A DNA stretch of 64,000 bases from Siderastrea radians (GCA_964017195.1 OZ024889.1:67900358-67964357); one strand, 5' to 3'; numbered from the stretch's first letter, positions 1 to 11,486 are shown. The notes: generated by a model from the letters alone, not told the origin. Made by a program: numbers and translations.

Positions 1-167
1 TACTATTTAAAAGGCTAAAATAAAGGGTTATAAAGGAAAAAATCAAACGTTTTCGACTAATTAAAAGTCATCTTTAGGGTTTTACCCTGCAGGATGACTT
101 TAAATTAGTCGAAAATGTTTGGGTTTTTTTCCTTTTTAACCCTTTCCTTGTAAATAGTATTTTTGGA
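1..167. repeat. Foldback element (palindromic MITE)
   Basis: The two halves are inverted copies of each other: the left arm (about 1-70) reappears reverse-complemented at about 92-167, around a short centre near 75-90. The outermost bases (TACTATTTA and TAAATAGTA) also pair, so the element may start at or just before the window edge. There is no coding capacity. It is a non-autonomous DNA element; the superfamily cannot be told because the left flank, and so any target duplication, is outside the window. Confidence 0.6.
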
Positions 168-1954
168 AAATACTCATAAAAAGCAATTTCAAAAATATAC
201 CCCCCCCCCCCGACTACAATTTCCTATTGCAAGAAATTTCTCGAAATCCACTTAAAAATAATTGAAATTTTTGAAATTAACAAGCCATGTATTTGTCCAG
301 TGGAGTTGAGAGGCTTGGAAACTAGTTCCCGGGGATACCCCTTAGCGGCAGTGTACGAGGGAGAAGAGAGAGATGAGAAAATTTTTTGTTGAACAACTAC
401 AGCCTCAAGATGGCCAAAGTGAAAATGGCGGCGACCATAGCTACAATGAGTGGACAATCTTAATTCTATCACTGAGAAGTGCTGTTGAATCGGCGAAATC
501 TCTCCCAAACGGCTTGTTTTATTTGTTGTTGCTTCATGTGTCTTGACTGTCCTGGAAGCTTTGGAGGCTATTTACACAAGTTTTAAATTTCGCTGTTACC
601 ATATGTTCTGTCCTTTATATAGCGGAGCAAAGCTGGGTGGGGAAACGAAAAGACTTTTCAAGCTCGGCAAAAGCACTCAAGATGCTCGCACCTCCACAAA
701 ATCTGAAGATCCGAACAAGTACAGTCCCACTTCCATTCCCTTCCTAAAGGTTTCTCTTCCGTTTTCACCACCAAAGCGGCCGCCCTTTGTTTTTCGCGCC
801 ATCCCAACAAAATTGCTCCTGACCCTTGGTATACTCCGTTCATTTGACAAAGCGAAAACTGCTCCCATGCGGGGGCCTAGAAAGTTTGAAATTTAACCCC
901 TCGCACGGACGAAGCACGTGAAACAAGTCAGGGCTATAGACGTAATAGACGTTATAGAGTTGGCTCGAACTCGACGCAAAAACAATTGTTGCCAGTTTAA
1001 GGAAGAGCGTCGTGCGGTGCTCTTCTACTGTTTGTTCTCTAGTGGTTAAGACCTTCCCAGCCCGAAATTTAAATTAATGTTCGTATAAAATGAGGAAATA
1101 TTCCGTATCATTCTTCAGTTCAGTGGTATTTCAGACTCCGTGCGTCGAGGTTAGAATCCAACTCTCTAGGCCTCCGCATGGGAGTACTTTTCGCTTGGTC
1201 AAATTAACGTAGTGTACCCAGGTCGGGAGCAATTTTGTTCAGATGGCGCGTACCCGAGTCCGCCGGCAGCGATCGCAGAGGGTTAAATTTTAAAAGCTTA
1301 CTTTATTCAGTCCTTGTTATACTATTTGCTTGTGTTAGAGTTATAAATGCTAACTATTGCTAAATTTTTATTTAAAATAATACTGTAAATTATGTGCATA
1401 TTTTTGACTCCGAAATAAAGGTTAGTGACAACGAAACAGTTTTTAGAACAATAATTATAATATGTTATTAAAACGAATTTTAGTTTAGGACTTCTGTTTC
1501 TCTACATGTAATTAAAATATTGTAAGAAATGGTAAATAAATGTTTGAGCTCATTTAAAATAAAATAAAAATATTATTATTATCAAAAGCAATCGAATTAA
1601 AGGATCGCGAGCAACACCTTCAGTTCAGCTACATAATTGCACTTTTTCCGGCACCCAAGCATGACTATAAAATTTTGGATATTTTTTCCGGATTTGTTTC
1701 ACTAATAAATGGCAGCCCATTGAAGAATTCGCCAATTTTTTTGCTTTCAAATTACTTAATTTCGTCTTCATTCTTCGCCTACTTTATTCACTCAGCTTAT
1801 TAAAGCCCCATGCACAGCACCGCGATTTAGGGGGCCTATCTGCTTCTAGAGGTCCGTGTGAACTACTTCCTTTTATTTTTCCAAGGATTAGAATTCGAAA
1901 AAACATGCAAACTTCGCGGGCATTTTGTTTTGCTTTAAATTTTCGCAGCTCATC
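168..1954. other. Intergenic, no recognisable gene
   Basis: AT-rich sequence with short open frames only (the longest, at 543-896, has no recognisable domain, signal peptide or paired splice sites). A poly-C run sits near 200. The part from about 1300 to 1600 is very AT-rich. I see no RNA gene or mobile-element coding region. Confidence 0.5.
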
Positions 1955-2885
1955 TTAACGCTGGCAAAGCAAGAGCGAGAAAGTCCTTCACCTTGAATGA
2001 AACCAGTTACTTCTGGCAACGTTTCGTAGTTGTTTATGATGTGGTACAGGTAAGTGTGACTTTCCCGTCCAACATTTGTTAACCTCTCCCAGGCATACAG
2101 TGGTAATGGCGGAGGCTGCAAGTTCTTCCCCTTATGGTAGACATGGCCACGATTGGCTATTGGTGCAAGCCAGGTGAGGTTTTCGCTGTAATGAGCCACC
2201 ACATTTCGTAGTCCAACAAACGTTTCTTCAATATATAACCGACCAGCGTTTCTCCTGGAATTCAAAAAATGGCGGGGGCACTCCTCCCCCGCTATACGGG
2301 GAGGCTCCGCCCGAAAGTGGTGCCTTTTTAAGCTCACGGTATACTAAAGGGGAGGGAAAATTGCTCTCTTAGTTTGCTTAAGGGACACCAAAACGTTCTG
2401 CAAAGTAAAAGAGATGGCAGCTCAGGAGTGGCAGGTAAAATAAAGTCTATAAAAGGGTGCCAAATTTTAGCAAAAATAACAACAAGAAGCACACGAAAGG
2501 AGCCTTAATTACTAACTAACCCAGGACAATTGAAAACCTAGGGGCAAATGCGGCAACCATGGGAAATTCTACCGTTTTGGCTTGTCCTTGAGGTATAAGA
2601 AAGGGGTGGAATTTTTACTCTAGGTACATGAAAGGGGTGCAGTTTGGTAAAAATAAGCGTATTAAAGGGTAAGGGTATGAGCCTCGGGGCGGAGCCTCTC
2701 CGTATAAAACTTTATTGAGTAGCACCCCGCGCAAAATGGGCGTCGATATAAGTCTCCTCTGGGATTCCTCGTAACACCTTGTCCATGACTTCAACGGCCT
2801 GCATGAACGAATGATCTTGATTTGCAACTTCAATCCAAAGCAAAGCGGCCGAGGGAATGAATACCTTTGGATTGCAACCAAGCTT
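1955..2885 (-). pseudogene. Decayed UGM-DUF3431 second-exon fragment
   Basis: This is a broken fourth copy of the large exon found intact at 3005-5151, 17480-19626 and 31243-33359. On the minus strand 2885-2741 matches the end of the UGM domain, including the signature VANQDHSFMQ. After an interruption at about 2741-2275, the match resumes with the start of the DUF3431-like domain (VVAHYSENLTWL, NVGRESHTYLYHIINNYE) and fades near 1955. The Rossmann part, most of the UGM fold and the C-terminal third of DUF3431 are absent, and the reading frame is split by an inserted G-rich MITE. It lies directly downstream of gene 1 in the same orientation, so it is a remnant of the same tandem duplication. 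Confidence 0.85.
2275..2740. mobile_element. G/C-ended MITE inserted in the decayed exon
   Basis: The left end (GGGGGCACTCC, then ATACGGGGAGGCTCCGCCC) and right end (GGCGGAGCCTCTCCGTAT, then AGCACCCCG) are inverted repeats of one another. The same ends occur in the element at 29988-30430. It interrupts the decayed UGM-DUF3431 exon between codons for the DA and NSRRN stretches. Short similar sequences built on CCATTTT flank both ends and may be an imperfect target-site duplication. There is no coding capacity. Confidence 0.65.
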
Positions 2886-3004
2886 GGATCTTTTGGGATT
2901 TTTTTGTGACATCTTCAGTGATACATGTATAAAACTACATGTTCTTGTCGTTGTTCTTATGGCCATCTCCTTAGCAGTTGTAAAAGCAGCCACAGGCAAT
3001 GAAG

Positions 3005-5151
3005 TTATGAAAATATGTCATGCCAAAGTCTTTCAAGGTAATGCCCTTCCTCTGGGTTGGCATGATCGTCCACAAATGAAATGGCTTTTCTATAAAACTC
3101 TATTGGATGCTTTTTAATCGCGTCTCGAGTTGCAGCAACACACGCTGTCGGACAAAAATTAAAGATCTTTGGGTGCGAAAAACCAAACAGTTCTTGGTAG
3201 AATTCGCCTAAGGTAAAGTTAGAAGGACGCAGTACTCCAGAGCTTATCTCCCTAAGCGATTTGCCAACGTGGTTAATTCTGCCCCATTCGTTACCCGGAC
3301 GGTACACCACTTTACAACAAACATGATCATTCCTAGCTTTCCTTATCATTTTATTAACGCTGCCACCGCAATACTGAGAAAATCCTTCACCCTGAACGAA
3401 AATAGTTACTTCTGCCAACGATTCGTAGTTGTTTATGATGTGGTACAGGTAAGTGTGACTTTCCCGTCCAACATTAGGTAACTTCTCCCAGGCATACAGT
3501 GGTAATGGCGGAGGCCGCAAATCTTTCCCCTTGTGGTAGACATGGCTATGATTGGCTACTAATTTAAGCCAATGGAGCCTTTCATTATAATGAGCGACCA
3601 CAATTTCGTAGTCCGTCAAACGTTTCTTCAAAAATCGACCAGTGTTTCTCCTAGAATTGACACGATTGGCGTCAAAGTAAGTCTCCTCTGGAGCTCCTCT
3701 TAACAGCTTGTCGCTGATTTCGACACCCTGCATGAACGAGTGGTCTTGATTTGCAACCTCATACCGCCAGCCTCCAAAACGACCGCGGGAATAAATACCT
3801 TTGGATTCCAGCCAAGGTTGGACCTTTTTTAGAATCATTTCTCTATTGATGGAAGGAACTGGATAGCCATGGTCTAGTCGCCGATAATACTTTGAAACAA
3901 CCATTTCCGCTTTAATGAATCCATAATTGATTAATGATTGAACGGTAGTGTCAATCAAATGGTCTTTGGTCCACTTTTCCGGATTGGAATTTGTTTTGGG
4001 TTCGGCTGCCTCACACATGAGTGACCATTGTTTTCCAGGCTTTGGAACATGATCGTCTGAGTAACTGGAGAAAACCGTTATTCGATAGAAAGGAGAATCA
4101 GAATCAGGAAAGTACATCCAGGACTTATTCGAGAGCATTTCAGGAGGTTGGCCTGTTAGTCCAATACCTATCACGTGAGTGTGTGAATAAACCAGCCGGG
4201 ATGTTAATTGTTTCATTTCCTCTAGAGAACCATCCTGTCCTTTTAACATGTTGACAAATATGTCGAGTGGAACTGTTGATATAAGAGAGTCGAACTTAAA
4301 TTCCTTGACGGAATCACTTCGTGCACCCATCTCTACCATTAGGGACTTAGTGTTGGTGTTAATGCTTATCACTTTATGATGGAACTTAAACCACTGTCGT
4401 GGAAGAAGGTCACCAACCGCTTGCCATATGGCACCTGTTCCACTATACTTAGGGAATCGAAAAACATTATTAGGACCCCATGCCGAGTCTTTTGCAGGAG
4501 TTCCTTTATCGTACGCTGCAATCTTAGCTTTGAGTTTGGCAATGTCTGGAACAGCAACTCGCTCACCTACCCAGACAGAGTTCATTTCAGTAGGATCTAT
4601 TGTCCACACTTTTTTGTTATACTTCCTCATGAAAACCTCGCATAGACCTTCACCAAAGTTGCGAAGAAGCCACTGGTCAAAGTTAGCAGGCTTCTCTTTC
4701 ACCGGATTTGAGGTAATTTCTTCGAGGCCTGATAAGCTCTTCTGTTGGTCCACTTTGTCCATCACTTCGATGTTATTCTGCACCGGGTATGGAATAAATC
4801 TTCGTTTGTCATCAGATCCCTTCATGAAAGCATATGCAGCTCTTTGTTTCCAATTCCAGTCTTTTACCGCCTTGTCGAGAGTGGCGTCAAAATACTGGTA
4901 ATGTGAGAAGACCACGTGTCCTCCCATGTCCCAAAGAAAGCCTTGCTCATCTCTCTCAGATGCAGCCAGTCCCCCAGGCTTCTCAGTTTGCTCAAGGATG
5001 GCAACTGAGATGTTGGAATAATTTTTGATATTAATTATTTCATGAAGTCTTTGAGCGGCGCCCAGAGCTGTTGGACCGGAACCGATGACGATGATGGTAA
5101 ACTTATTGTCATCATAAGGTTCTCTATCACTTTTATGGTTACAATCAAACT
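3005..5151 (-). CDS. UGM-DUF3431 fusion gene 1, exon 2
   Basis: Main exon of a predicted 754-aa protein (exon 1 at 11487-11604). It starts after a good 3' splice site (CTCTTTTGCAG) in phase 1 and runs to a stop; an in-frame ATG at 5182 lies in the intron and is probably not used. In spliced numbering: FAD/Rossmann motif GSGPTALG at 63-70; GGLAASE near 99-105; the eukaryotic UGM histidine-loop motif GGHVVFSHY near 116-124; MRKYN (Arg 215) and FYRITVF (Arg 396), matching the two substrate-contacting arginines of eukaryotic UGM; VANQDHSFM near 505-513. Residues from about 553 to the end resemble DUF3431 (VVAHYNERLHWL, NVGRESHTYLYHI, IFVQGEG, ERLWHDIF). UGM interconverts UDP-galactopyranose and UDP-galactofuranose using reduced FAD. 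The role of DUF3431 is unknown to me. UGM identity is strong; DUF3431 is assigned by remembered motif pattern. Confidence 0.9.
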
Positions 5152-5654
5152 CTGCAAAAGAGGGATAAAAACCAAGCTTCATGTGAATTATAAACTGATT
5201 ATCTTTTAAAACTTTGCAAAAAAATTGCAGCTGTTTACCTTGACGTCTGTTATTTTAGGGTACTCGTAGTTTTATTATAAATTTGTGTTGTGCCTATCCT
5301 TACAGATTGAAAAAAGTCTCCAAAACTTACACGATAATCGTGAAATGACTGGCTTCAACTTAAATCATGGACAAAAGCAGAGAGCTTTACATAGACCTGC
5401 AATAAACCTTTATCGCCTGTCATGAAAGAATAGAAATAGCGTACGTCCCTTACTTTTCCTTAGAATTTGCACTGTAGATTTACCTTGTTACAGGAAATAA
5501 ACGCTCCATGAAATTGACGCGAATTCGAAACGTTCGAGCGGATAAGTAGAGTGATCCTACTTTTCCTTTGTCCTTTTCGGCATTAATTCCTCTGGGGTTA
5601 GTTTCGAAAGAAACTGTGGTCCTGCGTCGGTGGTAACGTGAAACACAAAATTTT

Positions 5655-5745
5655 GGATTTATCAACTGAGTTGAAAAGGTAAATTAGCCACCGTAAAGAG
5701 ATTGAAAGCTAACGTTTCGAGCGTTACCCCTTCGTCAGAGCGAAT
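5655..5745 (-). repeat. Penelope-type terminal arm with hammerhead-like core
   Basis: On the minus strand this carries CTGACGA (5738-5732), a short hairpin GGGG-TAAC-GCTC (5730-5719) and GAAAC, then AGC able to pair with GCT upstream of the core. That is the layout of a type I hammerhead ribozyme, with one extra A between the core and stem II and one stem mismatch. Related arms occur at 6340-6490 and 20795-20993. It lies in intron 1 of gene 1 and is probably a solo terminal repeat of a Penelope-like element. Confidence 0.5.
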
Positions 5746-6339
5746 CCTAGGAACCTTCACCACGTTGTCATTTTTCTATAAATAACAAAAAAATAAGGGC
5801 TTGGAGCGAGTCTGATGAAAGCCTGAAGTGCATGAAGTAACGGAGAACTTAGCTAACGCCCCTATTTTCTGCGTTGGAGCCCTGGAGCCCGGCATTTATT
5901 AGCCCAGAGCCCAGACGCCTTGATCCAACAGCCAATCTAAGTCCAGTTTTTCCTTCTTCCTTCCATTTAAGGATAGTGGAATTTCGGATTGCAATCCGAG
6001 ATTGATCATTTCACACTTGGGTCTGAATCTAGATTCGGGACATATGCGTTCCATTTTGCAAGCTTACATCTTGTACCCGGCAGGCGTTTTGGTGACGGTA
6101 TTTAAATCATGGATTGACCTGTTTGCAGATTTTTGTTCCTTTCAGCAGGAAATTAAAAAGAAAATTCGAATAATTATAAACTAAAACTGTGAAAATAGAT
6201 TCACTGACAGGAAGGCAACCTTAGTTTTCATGATCCTGACGAAATAAATAAAACAACAAAGCAAACGCAACTCGTTGGGGCAGTTTTGGAGTTAGCTTTT
6301 AAAGGAACTAGTGTGTCGCGTTGGTGGGGAAGTGTAACA

Positions 6340-6490
6340 CAAAACGTTTTTCTATCAATTGAGTTGATAAGGTAAATTAGGCATCGTAAAGCAATTTAAA
6401 GCTAAAATTCCGAGTGTTATTCCTTCTTGAGAGCAAAGATTCACTCTGTCAAAGGACTGAAGGCTCGAAATGTCAGCTTTTGAGGTGTTT
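6340..6490. repeat. Degenerate Penelope-type inverted arms in intron
   Basis: It shares the block GAGTTGATAAGGTAAATT and the following sequence with 5660-5700 and 20810-20850, followed by an inverted partial partner ending near GCTCGAAATGTCAGC. The hammerhead-like core is degraded on both strands. The wider block from about 5480 to 6500 is also similar to 20000-20960, so it was probably duplicated with the UGM locus. Confidence 0.45.
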
Positions 6491-7248
6491 CGATACAGGT
6501 TTTGGGCGACCACACCTAAATTTTACAATTGGCTCCTAGACAGTCTTCCTCTTGTCAGATTGACGTGAAATTTGCATCAGTTATTGTTCTTAGATTGAGC
6601 TTTAGTGTGGTTTACATTTTGTGAAAATCAGTGTTTTCATGACAACGATTAACAAAAATCCTCCAGATCCAGATTTCACTTTGAAAAGCCAATACCAACA
6701 TCTTAAACTGTGCTTTATAGCAAACCAAGTATTAAAATAAAAAAAATTGTACATTTTAAACTTTTTTTTTTGCATCCTAAAATGAATGCACCGAAAAAAA
6801 TGGACGCTTTGGTGAAATGGCTAGTGTAGGCCTCTATAGATTGTGCCAGTAAATGGAGTCGAAGGTGCTCCCAGAAATTGTCAAAAGTTGCTTAAAAGTT
6901 GCCAAAAATCGAAAAAGTTGCTCCCACAATTTAAAAACGTTGCTTGCCAAAGTGAACTATTTTATTCTGAATAACATCTTAAAACAGCATGCAGAAAATG
7001 TTTGATGTGTCATTTAACGTAAGTTTGAGGTATGCACTGATAAACATTATGACGGTTAGTATCATTCTAGCAGTGCTAAAGATTGACTTTCTGACAAGTC
7101 AATGTTCCAAACAGTTATAACAGTGAAATTATAAATATATGAGATTCATATATTTGAACTGCGGAATGAAGAAACAAATTTAAAGAAGATCCTCGCAGTT
7201 ATTAACGCAACTTATGCAGTTGCGAAAAGAAAGCCTGAAAAAAAATCA

Positions 7249-7319
7249 GGCTTGCCGGGATTCGAACCCTGACCTCTGCGATACCGGTGCAGCGCTCTAA
7301 CCAACTGAGCTAACAAGCC
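7249..7319 (-). tRNA. tRNA-like gene, predicted anticodon GGU (Thr)
   Basis: Folds as a cloverleaf: GGCTTGT pairs with GCAAGCC, D-arm GCTC/GAGC, anticodon stem CTGC/GCAG, T-loop TTCGAAT. With normal geometry the anticodon is GGU, but base 33 is C instead of U, the base below the anticodon loop is mismatched (A-C), and the T-arm is one base short. Box A and box B promoter elements are intact. It is a minus-strand member of the array and more likely a SINE-like tRNA derivative than a working tRNA-Thr. Confidence 0.6.
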
Positions 7320-7670
7320 AACTGGGAGCGGGTCATTAAATTGGTTAGTAATATACCCGGGAAAGATGAAGATGAAATTATAAATATATGAGATTCATAT
7401 ATTTGAACTGCGGAATGAAGAAATAAATTTAAAGAAGATCCTCGCAGTTATTAACGCAACTTATGCAGTTGCGAAAAGAAAGCCTGAAAAAATCAGGCTT
7501 GTCGGGATTCGAACAACGCAACTGCATAAGTTGCGTTAATAACTGCGAGGATCTTCTTTAAATTTATTTCTTCATTCCGCAGTTCAAATATATGAATCTC
7601 ATATATTTATAATTTCATCTTCATCTTTCCCGGGTATATTACTAACCAATTTAATGACCAGCTTCCAGTT

Positions 7671-7741
7671 GGCTTGTTAGCTCAATTGGTTAGAGCGCTG
7701 CACCGGTATCGCAGAGGTCAGGGTTCGAATCCCGGCAAGCC
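7671..7741 (+). tRNA. tRNA-like gene, array copy 1 (GGU)
   Basis: Nearly identical to the copy at 7249-7319 but on the plus strand; the D-loop has CAATTGG instead of CAGTTGG. Box A (TAGCTCAATTGG) and box B (GGTTCGAATCC) are intact. The same irregularities apply (C33, short T-arm). It is followed by an inverted repeat AGCCTGA/TCAGGCT and TTTCTTTT, which could end RNA polymerase III transcription. Confidence 0.6.
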
Positions 7742-7917
7742 TGATTTTTTCAGGCTTTCTTTTCGCAACTGCATAAGTTGCGTTAATAACTGCGAGGATC
7801 TTCTTTAAATTTATTTCTTCATTCCGCAGTTCAAATATATGAATCTCATATATTTATAATTTCATCTTCATCTTTCCCGGGTATATTACTAACCAATTTA
7901 ATGACCAGCTTCCAGTT

Positions 7918-7988
7918 GGCTTGTTAGCTCAATTGGTTAGAGCGCTGCACCGGTATCGCAGAGGTCAAGGTTCGAATCCCGGCAAGCC
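7918..7988 (+). tRNA. tRNA-like gene, array copy 2 (GGU)
   Basis: Same sequence as copy 1 except for a G-to-A change in the T-arm (CAAGG in place of CAGGG), which weakens the T-stem. It is exactly 247 bp downstream of copy 1 and has the same leader and trailing hairpin. Confidence 0.55.
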
Positions 7989-8164
7989 TGATTTTTTCAG
8001 GCTTTCTTTTCGCAACTGCATAAGTTGCGTTAATAACTGCGAGGATCTTCTTTAAATTTATTTTTTCATTCCGCAGTTCAAATATATGAATCTCATATAT
8101 TTATAATTTCATCTTCATCTTTCCCGGGTATATTACTAACCAATTTAATGACCAGCTCCCAGTT

Positions 8165-8235
8165 GGCTTGTTAGCTCAATTGGTTAGAGCGCTGCACCGG
8201 TATCGCAGAGGTCAGGGTTCGAATCCCGGCAAGCC
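8165..8235 (+). tRNA. tRNA-like gene, array copy 3 (GGU)
   Basis: Same as copy 1 in the tRNA part, 247 bp downstream of copy 2. The leader differs at single bases only, so the array has been amplified or homogenised recently. Confidence 0.6.
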
Positions 8236-8411
8236 TGATTTTTTCAGGCTTTCTTTTCGCAACTGCATAAGTTGCGTTAATAACTGCGAGGATCTTCTTT
8301 AAATTTATTTCTTCATTCCGCAGTTCAAATATATGAATCTCATATATTTATAATTTCATCTTCATCTTTCCCGGGTATATTTATAACCAATTTAATGACC
8401 AGCTCCCAGTT

Positions 8412-8482
8412 GGCTTGTTAGCTCAATTGGTTAGAGCGTTGCACCGGTATCGCAGAGGTCAGGGTTCGAATCCCGGCAAGCC
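8412..8482 (+). tRNA. tRNA-like gene, array copy 4 (GGU)
   Basis: Last copy, 247 bp after copy 3. A C-to-T change in GCGCTG (now GCGTTG) alters the first pair of the anticodon stem. The unit after it is cut short within the leader, directly before the right-hand target-site duplication. Confidence 0.55.
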
Positions 8483-8572
8483 TGATTTTTTCAGGCTTTC
8501 TTTTCGCAACTGCATAAGTTGCGTTAATAACTGCGAGGATCTTCTTTAAATTTATTTTTAGTTATAACAGTG

Positions 8573-10389
8573 TATGCTCAGCCTATTTACAGCCGCTTAG
8601 CACTATTACACCTGATCATGACAGAAGTCTCCAGATTAAGCGCAGACTCCTGCTGAGCATTAATAAATGCATTGTTTAGAAGACTGAAACTCTCTCAGTA
8701 GGTGCTGAGCTCGGTTACATTAGCAAAAGCTTCTTTACTTTCGTAAACAACCGCTGGAAATTTGGTGTGTTGTTCGCAAGCTGAACTGTCTGTGGGTGCA
8801 CATCAATTCCTACTGAGTTAACACGTCCACGGCATTTTTGGTATCTACCAAAACAACTGCAAAATTTTAGTTCATTTATGTGTTTATACCTCAGATGGCG
8901 CATTTGTCGCCCAAACTTTGCTCTAGGAGGCGAAAGTTGCTCTAAGTTTCTCGCAGCACAAAAAGTTGCTCAAAACTCTGAAACTTAAAGTTGCCAAAAA
9001 GTTGCCGAGCACAGTCTATATAGGCCTACTTTAAAGTGGCTCGCCTTGATTTTGTTAGACCACAACACTCAACATTTGAACGGCTGATACTTCACTGTCA
9101 GGCCTCGGTAGGACTAATGACTTTACACGGTCATTGCACGTTCAACAAACTTTCCAAAGAAGTTAGTTTGGTTGACATCGGTGTTACCATAGCAACACAG
9201 CGACGACGTCATGCATTTTACATATTTCCAATTTTCTCGACATCAAGACCTAAACTTTTGAAACAACCTTATGTCCCTAGTAGGCCACATGTAGGTCTCC
9301 CCGATTGGAAAGGTTTAAAGTGGTACCATAATCAAAAATAAAATATTTCCGTTCTTTCTATATTTCGAAAGTATAAGTGCTCGTTACCTTCTGTGCCAAA
9401 TTTTACATCGAAATTCCGAAGATGAGTCCTATTATTTAAACGATAAATTTCGTCTTCGCTTTACCGCCATTACTCAATTCAAAAAATGGCCGGAGGTTTG
9501 GTTCGAGTTGCCCTGAACAGGAAGTGACATCATACATTCAAGGAAAACAACGTGGCTACTTTCGTATGCTTGAGTCGACTGGACCGATTCGCGATTTGGA
9601 TTGTTTGGAAGCCAAAAATGCCTCCTTGCCGGTGTGCCGGCCAAGACTGCGACATCGGGATTTTGGGATTTAGGGATTTCTATCCACAATTCTATAAGAG
9701 CGTTGTTAAGAAAATTCAGGTTGAATATTTCCTTGAAAAAAAAAACTAACAAACGATTCTTCTTTCCTTTAGTTAATTCGTCAAGACCAATTTTTTTCGT
9801 ACAGATTGAAACGAAGTTTTCTCCGTATTTTATTAATACAAAATATAACTACTTATATTAGCATTTACTTGCCAACGTACCTTGAAATCGTAACGCAAGC
9901 TTTTCCGTCGGTTCATACGTCCTCTTTAATGCTAACTCTTTCGGTGCTCTTTAAATGTTCCAGTGAATCAATGTTCATAAGACTCAAGAATAAAATTGTT
10001 TACACCGTCAAGCACGTGTGCTAAATGTTTTAAACAAATCCGTCAAGCCGTTTGGGCAAAAGCGCTCAAATTCAAATTCTCCCACAAAATTACTAAGCAA
10101 CTGATCTTGGAAAAACAACTCGTTCTGGACATCGCGAACACCAGTAGTGTCAGTTCAGCTTACTTGGCGTCAAGTAATAAGTTAAAGACACATTCTAGCA
10201 ATATTTTCTGGCCATTTCATCAAAGCATCGATTATTATTTTTTTCATTTACTATAGTAATGCAAAAAAGGCTCAAAATGTTTTTACGATTTATTTCAAAT
10301 CAAACATACATATTTTTTATAATTATTATTCTTGTATATTTAGTTTGCCATACACCAAAATTTCAATTTTACTGTTTTGAGGATTTTTG
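8573..10389. other. Intron 1 of gene 1, no further gene seen
   Basis: Lies inside the gene 1 intron. It contains short open frames without recognisable domains. The frames at 9036-9341 and 9601-9861 have no signal or paired splice sites that would make them exons. AT-rich runs are common. Confidence 0.5.
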
Positions 10390-11067
10390 TTTATCATTGT
10401 ACTGGAAATATCGATTTTCATAATATGTAAACCACACTAAAGTTCAATACAAGACTTCATTTCTCAGTATTTATGCTTGATTTTATCATACTTAGAAATA
10501 TTAAAGGAAATACAAATCGGTAGTTTTTTACAAGTCGGACAAAATTGAACATCTTCACATTCACAAGTGACGCATTATAAACATGCTGTTCATCATTTAC
10601 TTGTAGATTTTAATGAATTTTTCCCATCTTTTCCGGTTTTTCAGCAGAGTTTTAGGTGGTATTAAGCTGTCAAAAATATGTACGACCCAGCATTAGGATA
10701 GTGTTCTTGCAGCAGCTGAGGCAAATACAGATGCACAATATTTTGAACAACAGTCAACTGTGCATCAACTTCTATCCAGCCGATTTTGTACTAAGAAATT
10801 TGCTGACAGTAAACCTTGAAGTCTTGGAACTTTTTGAGCTCAATAAGAAAATAATATATCGTCGTTTGTTGGAAATATTCTCGTTTTTCCAAAACGAATT
10901 GGTCTTCAAATAGTGCATGTATCTCTCAATCAGTTATTTGCTTGCACTAAAACTTAAAGCTTTGTGGAATTTAAACATTCCTGTTTAAGAGTACCAAAAT
11001 TTACAAGCCTCGGTTAACCCTTACTTGCCAAAAATTCGAATTACAGAATGGGGCCTCCGCGCTAATA
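10390..11067. mobile_element. Left-truncated copy of the 14.3 kb DNA element
   Basis: From about 10450 it parallels 14900-15516 closely, including a shared stretch that reads LLTVNLEVLELFELNKK in one frame on the plus strand (10800-10860 and 15250-15310). It ends with the same right terminal repeat (CCAAAAATTCGAATTAC, then CCTCCGCGCTA). The matching left terminal repeat is missing. It lies in intron 1 of gene 1 just downstream of exon 1. Confidence 0.55.
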
Positions 11068-11486
11068 ACTAGCAGAAGCAGAAGCAAATTATAAACAAAA
11101 ACACTTAAAAGCATAGAAATATTCGGTAAACGTAACTAAGAACAGTATATACTTTATTCCTAACTAATGAGTTTAACGTTTACTGCTTCTTGCGGAAATA
11201 GGAGTGTCTCTGTCCGCATCGCTTATAGAAGAATACAGTATCCGCATACGTCCATGCTTAAGTTATGCATTTGACTTATGCGCTGTTATTCTGAATTACA
11301 TGTAATGCGTCTTGCCTTTTCTGAAAAAAAAAACGAAAATTAAAAAAAAAATTAAAGCCTCTTTGCTCTTCGTTTACTTTTACCGTGTTTATTTCATTAC
11401 AGAGACTCTTTTGCTTCGAGTCGTGTCGCTAGCTGATGAACTGTTGCGTCCAAACCAAGCAGACAAAAAAAGCACGAAACACTTAC

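Larger units (their letters stand above)
7113..8572. mobile_element. Inverted tandem array of tRNA-containing units with TSD
   Basis: About 1.43 kb of repeated units lies between two copies of AGTTATAACAGTG (7113-7125 and 8560-8572), so the whole array looks like a single insertion. Left of about 7513 the units are on the minus strand (one full, one truncated); right of it they are on the plus strand. The four plus-strand tRNA copies start at 7671, 7918, 8165 and 8412, an exact 247-bp period. Each unit has an AT-rich leader with ATATATGAATCTCATATAT, a tRNA-like gene, then a hairpin built from AGCCTGA and TCAGGCT followed by a T-rich stretch. A lone unit remnant occurs at 33945-34025, so the family is dispersed. 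It sits inside intron 1 of gene 1. Confidence 0.8.

Noticed and set aside
543..896. 117-codon plus-strand frame
   Set aside because: No domain, no signal peptide, no paired splice sites, and competing frames on the other strand.
4428..4901. 157-codon plus-strand frame, repeated at 18903-19376 and 32666-33139
   Set aside because: It is the antisense of the conserved UGM exon in all three copies; its conservation follows from the real gene.
7126..8559. CRISPR-like repeat array
   Set aside because: Units are 247 bp, contain tRNA-like genes and switch orientation; there are no short repeats with unique spacers, and the DNA is eukaryotic.
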